Source: Izhakiella australiensis | GTDB taxonomy: Bacteria; Pseudomonadota; Gammaproteobacteria; Enterobacterales; Enterobacteriaceae | NCBI RefSeq assembly: GCF_002006995.1 | Contig: NZ_MRUL01000001.1 | Coordinates: 372,001-436,000, forward strand | Length of the DNA stretch: 64,000 nucleotides | Direction of reading: 5' to 3' | Shown here: piece after piece, positions 60,058 through 64,000 of the stretch | Layout of the letters: each line of letters begins with the position of its first letter | Position numbering within the stretch: position 1 is the stretch's first letter | Made by a program: the position numbers and the translations under genes | Notes under the pieces: model-generated | Told to the model about the DNA's origin: nothing | The model's input: the letters and a program-made list of their open reading frames with translations, nothing else | The model's database searches: none

Positions 60058-60875
60058 TCAGAAGAAAAATAACCCTTGCGCCGAATGCCCTGGTCGGCGG
60101 CGTTTTGATCGCTATCGTGGCGCTGGCAGGGCTGATCGGTTTTATCTGGACGCCTTACGATCCGGGACGGATTAATATTTTGGCCCGCCTGCAAGGTCCC
60201 GAAGCCGGGCACTGGTTCGGCACCGATGAGTTTGGTCGCGATGTTATGAGTCGACTGCTGGCCGGCGCCAGCGCCAGCCTCTCAATTTCGTTAACCACCG
60301 TTGCCTTTGCGCTGGTGCTGGGGATTACTTTCGGGCTGATCAGCGGCTATCTGCGCGGCATCACCGACCGCATCATTATGATGATTACCGACACTCTGCT
60401 GGCGTTTCCGGGCATTCTGCTGGCGCTGGGGCTGCTGAGCATCGTTGGTAATAATCGTTACGGCATCGTGTTTGCCCTCGGGCTGGCTTACACCCCGGCG
60501 GTGATCCGTATTATGCGCGGTACGGTGATGGGGCTGCGCGAAGCCGAGTTTGTTACCGCTTCGCGGGTGATTGGTCATAACGAGCTGACCATTCTGCGCC
60601 GCCACGTGCTGCCTAACTGCATCGCACCGCTGACGGTACTGGCAACCTCAATGCTGGGATGGGTGCTGATAGCCGAAAGTGCGCTCTCCTTTCTTGGACT
60701 CGGCGTACCGCCGCCGGAACCGACCTGGGGAAATATGCTGGCCGCCAGCCGTACTTATCTGGCGCAGGCGCCCTGGCTGGCTTTGCTGCCCGGCGCCTGT
60801 ATTTCTCTGGCGCTGCTGGGGGTTAATTTGCTTGGCGATGCGCTGCGAGACTATCTGGACCCGAGGATGCAATGA
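60054..60875 (+). CDS. ABC transporter permease, DppC type
   Basis: The 273-residue partner permease has the DppC/OppC features: periplasmic HWFGTDEFGRDVMSRLLAGA after the first helix and the EAA loop EAEFVTASRVIGHNELTILR. Its C-terminal SFLGLGVPPPEPTWGNML is family-typical. The start overlaps the DppB-type gene and its own stop overlaps the ATPase gene, implying coupled, equimolar synthesis. Confidence 0.94.
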   Translation: MIRRKITLAPNALVGGVLIAIVALAGLIGFIWTPYDPGRINILARLQGPEAGHWFGTDEFGRDVMSRLLAGASASLSISLTTVAFALVLGITFGLISGYLRGITDRIIMMITDTLLAFPGILLALGLLSIVGNNRYGIVFALGLAYTPAVIRIMRGTVMGLREAEFVTASRVIGHNELTILRRHVLPNCIAPLTVLATSMLGWVLIAESALSFLGLGVPPPEPTWGNMLAASRTYLAQAPWLALLPGACISLALLGVNLLGDALRDYLDPRMQ

Positions 60876-62512
60876 TGAATAACGCCCCATTATTAAGCGT
60901 CAATCAGCTCAGGGTCAGCGTTGCGGACCGTGACGTGGTAAAAGGCATTAGCTTCGAGCTACAAGAGCGCGAAGTGCTGGCCGTCGTGGGCGAGTCGGGC
61001 AGCGGTAAAACGCTGGCGATGCGCTCGCTGATCGATTTACTGCCGGTGAGCGTCAGCGCCGAGGCCGTCAGCATGACCTTTGACGGCCAGGATATTAATC
61101 ATCTCAGCCCGGAGCAGTGTCGGATGCTGCGCGGGGCGGGCATCGGTATGATATTTCAGGAGCCGATGACCTCGTTAAATCCGGCGTTGACCATCGGTCA
61201 GCAGCTGGAAGAGGGGCTGGTATTACATACTGACCTGAGCCAGCAGGCGCGGCGCGCAAAGATCATTGCCATGCTGGAGCGGGTGGGGTTAATGCAGGCG
61301 GAAAACCTGCTCGGCAAATATCCCCATGAGTTTTCCGGCGGTATGCGCCAGCGCGTGATGATCGCCTCGGTGATGCTGCTGGAACCGAAGCTGATCATTG
61401 CTGATGAGCCAACCACCGCGCTCGACGTGCTGGTGCAGCACGAAGTGATGGAGCTGATGCTGGCATTAACCGCGCAGAAAGGCAGTGCGGTGATCCTGAT
61501 TAGCCACGATCTGTCGATGGTGGCGAATTACGCTTCACGCATTATGGTGATGGAAAACGGTGAAATCGTTGAGCAAAACAAAACCGTTGAGCTACTGGCA
61601 AGTCCACAGCATCCCTACACGCGCCGGCTGCTTGAAGCCTTGCCGGTAAGAAAACCGGCGCCTGACCGGCAAAAGCTGCTGGCCGCCGAAAGTATCATTG
61701 TCCTGAAGAATATCAATATTCATTACCACGGTCGTAAAGCCTGGTTTCGCTTTGCGCAAAGCACCCACGCGGTGAAAGATGTCAGCTTCAACGTGCGCAG
61801 CGGCGAAACCGTCGCGCTGGTCGGCGCCAGCGGGTCGGGCAAAACTACGTTGGGTAAGCTGATCGCCGGCACGCTGGCGGCCAGCAGCGGGGAGATGCTT
61901 TTTCGCGGCCTGAATGTCAACACCAAAGGTAAAGCGCTCGCCAGAGACTGGCGCCGGCAGTGCCAGATGATTCAGCAGGATCCGTTCTCATCGCTCAACC
62001 CGCGCATGCAGATAAGCCAGATCCTCGAAGAGCCGCTGCTACTGGTTGATACCATGAACAAAAGCGCCCGCAGTGCCAGGGTGCGTGAAGTGATTAACGA
62101 AGTGGGGCTGGGCGAACTGTTCCTTAACCGCTACCCGCACCAGCTGTCCGGCGGGCAGCGCCAGCGGGTGGCCATTGCCCGCGCCATTATCCGTCGACCG
62201 CTGTTTATCGTCGCCGATGAGCCGACGTCAGCTCTGGATATGACGGTGCAAAAGCAGATCCTCGTTTTGTTGAAAAGTTTGCAGGAAAGCTATCAGTTTG
62301 CCTGTTTGTTTATCACCCATGATTTAGGGGCGGTAGAGCAGATCGCCGATCGCATTATGGTGATGGATAAGGGGATAATTATTGAGAGCGGGTGGAGCAA
62401 TGATGTACTGGATGCGCCGACCCAGTCTTACACGCAAAGGCTAATTGACTGCCTGCCGATGCTCAAGCCTCTGGCAAGCGGCGGCTATCAGGTACAGAAA
62501 AAGAGCGCCTGA
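60872..62512 (+). CDS. Fused dual-ATPase of a peptide ABC importer (DppD-DppF type)
   Basis: The 546-residue protein carries two complete ABC ATPase domains, as in GsiA or YejF. Domain 1 (about 6-260) has Walker A GESGSGKT (40-47), signature FSGGMRQR and Walker [13 protein letters not shown]. Domain 2 (about 275-530) has Walker A GASGSGKT, signature LSGGQRQR and Walker [14 protein letters not shown] short oligopeptide-transporter C-terminal extension ([12 protein letters not shown]) follows domain 1. It powers import by the two permeases. ATG codons at 60872 and 60875 are both possible starts. Confidence 0.95.
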   Translation: MMNNAPLLSVNQLRVSVADRDVVKGISFELQEREVLAVVGESGSGKTLAMRSLIDLLPVSVSAEAVSMTFDGQDINHLSPEQCRMLRGAGIGMIFQEPMTSLNPALTIGQQLEEGLVLHTDLSQQARRAKIIAMLERVGLMQAENLLGKYPHEFSGGMRQRVMIASVMLLEPKLIIADEPTTALDVLVQHEVMELMLALTAQKGSAVILISHDLSMVANYASRIMVMENGEIVEQNKTVELLASPQHPYTRRLLEALPVRKPAPDRQKLLAAESIIVLKNINIHYHGRKAWFRFAQSTHAVKDVSFNVRSGETVALVGASGSGKTTLGKLIAGTLAASSGEMLFRGLNVNTKGKALARDWRRQCQMIQQDPFSSLNPRMQISQILEEPLLLVDTMNKSARSARVREVINEVGLGELFLNRYPHQLSGGQRQRVAIARAIIRRPLFIVADEPTSALDMTVQKQILVLLKSLQESYQFACLFITHDLGAVEQIADRIMVMDKGIIIESGWSNDVLDAPTQSYTQRLIDCLPMLKPLASGGYQVQKKSA

Positions 62513-62571
62513 GCCGCTAAAGGCTTTATTCCCGCGTACTACGCGATGCTCTGCTGTGAGTACGCCGCGCC

Positions 62572-62722
62572 GGTCGCAGAAGGCCCGTCAGCTTTCCGCA
62601 CCGGCGCAAGCACGTCCGTGTGATGATGGCGTGCAAACGGCAGACCCTCATTGTTGCATGCCCGGTCCCCAGGTCGCAGAAGGCCCGTCAGCTTTCCGCA
62701 CCGGCACAAGCACGTCCGTGTG
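62572..62722. repeat. 51-base direct repeat pair
   Basis: The sequence starting GGTCGCAGAAGGCCCGTCAG and ending CACGTCCGTGTG occurs at 62572-62622 and again 100 bases later at 62672-62722, with one difference (G at 62606, A at 62706). Nothing like it was seen elsewhere in the window. Confidence 0.9.
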
Positions 62723-62865
62723 GCCTGACGCACAGCCATCCCTGGCCGCGAGCCTGCTGAAATCAGCCGGGCCTTCTCCTCCCCCGTAAACTTCTTCATC
62801 GCTTTAGTAAAAAAACCAAGTCTGCGCCGGACTGAATACCGGTAACCTGTCTTTTGCTTTTTAAT

Positions 62866-63146
62866 AAAAAACGGATGCCGTTTCCCACAAACCTGTATCA
62901 ACAGGCTTTTCTGCGCCGAACGAATGAAGCCCGCCAGGGTGAGCCGCAGGGAGGCGGCGAAAGTAAGCGCTGCGTCGGGAACGCATCGCGAACGGCCCGT
63001 ACGGCGGGCTACATGCGTGAGGGAAGGGCGCAGCCACGCAGAAACTGCCGGAAGTCCGGGGTCAAGGGACCATGACGTTTGATGGCCCCTTGCCGGTCGC
63101 CCGCAGCGGCGGGCAAATATGCCACTCGCCGCACAGGCGAACGGAA
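62866..63146. repeat. Hairpin-chain repeat, copy 1
   Basis: The copy is about 280 bases and roughly 97% identical to copy 2 at 63244-63522. It consists of successive short inverted repeats: AAACGG-ATG-CCGTTT, CCTGT-ATCA-ACAGG, GCCGC-AGGGAG-GCGGC, TGCGT-CGGGA-ACGCA, GCCCG-TACGG-CGGGC, a long stem at 63063-63092 (one A-C mismatch), GCCCGC-AGCG-GCGGGC (63099-63114) and TCGCC-GCACA-GGCGA (63126-63140). Three more hairpins trail it to 63206. No open reading frame with protein features is present. Confidence 0.9.
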
Positions 63147-63243
63147 TACTTCACCGCAGGTGAAATAAGCCACCCGCCTGCCAGGCGGAACAACCCACCG
63201 TAGGTGAAGAAATCAGCCACCCGTCATAACGCCGTTATCGATT

Positions 63244-63522
63244 AAAAACGGATGCCGTTTCAGCAACCCTGTACCAACAGGCTTTTCTGCGCCGAGCGAA
63301 TGAAGCCCGCCAGGGTGAGCCGCAGGGAGGCGGCGAAAGTAAGCGCTGCGTCGGGAACGCATCGCGAACGGCCCGTACGGCGGGCTACATGCGTGAGGGA
63401 AGGGCGCAGCCACGCAGAAACTGCCGGAAGTCCGGGGTCAAGGGGCCATGACGTTTGATGGCCCCTTGCCGGTCGCCCGCAGCGGCGGGCAAATAAGCCA
63501 CTCGCCGCGCAGGCGAACGGAA
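63244..63522. repeat. Hairpin-chain repeat, copy 2
   Basis: The second copy keeps all stems of copy 1. The long stem is perfect here: CAAGGGGCCAT (63439-63449) with ATGGCCCCTTG (63458-63468) around an eight-base loop. Differences from copy 1 are few and lie near the 5' end and in single bases (for example G versus A in the long stem). Further hairpins follow to about 63590. A degenerate third piece appears to continue into the end of the TetR-family gene. Confidence 0.9.
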
Positions 63523-63626
63523 CAACCCACCATGGGTGAAATAAACCACCCGCCTGCCCGGCGGAACAACCCACCGTAGGTGAAATAAGTCGGGCAGGCA
63601 GGGAGGGATAACCCCCGCGTCCGGAT

Positions 63627-64000
63627 TCAAAGGGCCGTGGCGCCAGACGGCCCCCCCATCAGGTTATCCCAGCCGGCCATCGCCACCTGCACCATGCCGC
63701 GGAGCTCGGCGCTGCTGACGCCGTCGCGCGCCAGAATCGACATGCCGTTTTGCAGCGTCTGAACGAAGCGGGCCAGCGCCGGAATATCGCTATCGGCGGG
63801 AATTTCTCCTTGTTCAACGGCCTGCTGCAGGCGTGTTTTCAACCGCTCAAAGGTCATTGATCTGGCGGTGCGCACAATATCGCCTAGCAGGGGATGCCCC
63901 TCGCTGCCTGCCGCCGAAAGGGTCACCATGCAGCCGTTGGGAATATCGCAAACGTCGCCGGTTAAAGTCAGGGCTGAGTCTGTCAGCAGGCATTCTACCG
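63627..64000 (-). CDS. TetR-family transcriptional regulator (partial, C-terminal part)
   Basis: The gene runs in from the right edge on the minus strand; about 124 C-terminal residues are present and the DNA-binding domain is outside the window. The segment DIPNGCMVTLSA corresponds to the conserved GCLLVN-like motif at the start of a ligand-domain helix in AcrR/TetR proteins. Helices with ERLKTRLQQAVEQGEIP and IPALARFVQTLQNGMSILARD, also typical, follow. The last residues (GGPSGATAL) are encoded by sequence resembling the adjacent repeat. The target genes are unknown. Confidence 0.82.
   Translation of the reverse strand, partial: VECLLTDSALTLTGDVCDIPNGCMVTLSAAGSEGHPLLGDIVRTARSMTFERLKTRLQQAVEQGEIPADSDIPALARFVQTLQNGMSILARDGVSSAELRGMVQVAMAGWDNLMGGPSGATAL

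Larger units (their letters stand above)
62513..63626. other. Gene-free region built of direct repeats and hairpins
   Basis: More than 1.1 kb lies between the ABC ATPase gene and the TetR-family gene with no credible protein. It contains a pair of 51-base repeats (62572-62622, 62672-62722), a pair of ~280-base repeats (62866-63146, 63244-63522) and tails of short hairpins spaced about 24 bases apart. Short GC-rich frames on both strands repeat the same peptide from each copy and are taken as artefacts. Confidence 0.8.

Noticed and set aside
63213-63630. Overlapping minus-strand frames of 66-104 residues in the repeat region
   Set aside because: The same peptide appears from both repeat copies, composition follows the hairpins, and there are no ribosome sites or domains.

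Overview
The window reads as the chromosome of a gamma-proteobacterium of the order Enterobacterales. The basis is the E. coli-like gene order of mug/rpoD/dnaG/rpsU/tsaD, plsY/folB/uppP/cca/ygiM, ygiF/glnE/hldE/ubiK/ribB/ygiD/ygiCB and tolC/nudF/yqiB/cpdA/yqiA/parE, with proteins that closely follow E. coli ones in length and motifs. The genus cannot be fixed from this alone. A urease of the Yersinia type and the repeat content would fit Erwiniaceae or a related family, but that is inference.

Layout. (1) 1-9.2 kb: an ABC solute-binding protein gene cut by the left edge, a membrane protein, an HscC-type Hsp70 with an overlapping J-like membrane partner, a GNAT acetyltransferase, ampH and opgB. 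(2) 9.7-20.4 kb: a long minus-strand urea block, amt-ureABCEFGD-yut-nickel permease, followed by a GlpD-like oxidoreductase. It encodes urea uptake, nickel supply, urease with its four accessory proteins, and an ammonium channel. (3) 21-49.5 kb: conserved core genes. Points of note are tandem repeats inside the rpsU-dnaG-rpoD operon and beside tolC, a consensus CRP site before uppP, an FMN riboswitch before ribB, and a tandem duplication of the 3' end of ygiD. (4) 49.6-54.2 kb: a minus-strand galactoside operon (GatZ/KbaZ-like protein, BadF-type sugar kinase, DMT permease, secreted GH27 alpha-galactosidase) with an AgaR-type operator just upstream. (5) 54.6-62.5 kb: a GntR/FCD regulator divergent from a six-gene operon coding for an alpha/beta hydrolase, a C45/penicillin-acyltransferase-like Ntn hydrolase and a complete peptide-type ABC importer. 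(6) 62.5-64 kb: about 1.1 kb without genes, made of direct repeats that are themselves chains of short hairpins, then the 3' part of a TetR-family gene cut by the right edge.

How the genes work together. The urea block is a self-contained module for releasing ammonia from urea, probably for nitrogen supply or acid tolerance. The galactoside operon would release, import and phosphorylate an alpha-linked galactose or GalNAc-type sugar. The peptide-importer operon probably takes up an amide- or peptide-bonded compound and cleaves it in the cytoplasm. The least explained material is non-coding: a ~280-bp hairpin-chain repeat (62866-63146 and 63244-63522) and a 120/125-bp tandem repeat family found at two loci (26.5 and 42.9 kb). 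No tRNA, rRNA, CRISPR array, prophage or recognisable IS transposase was seen.
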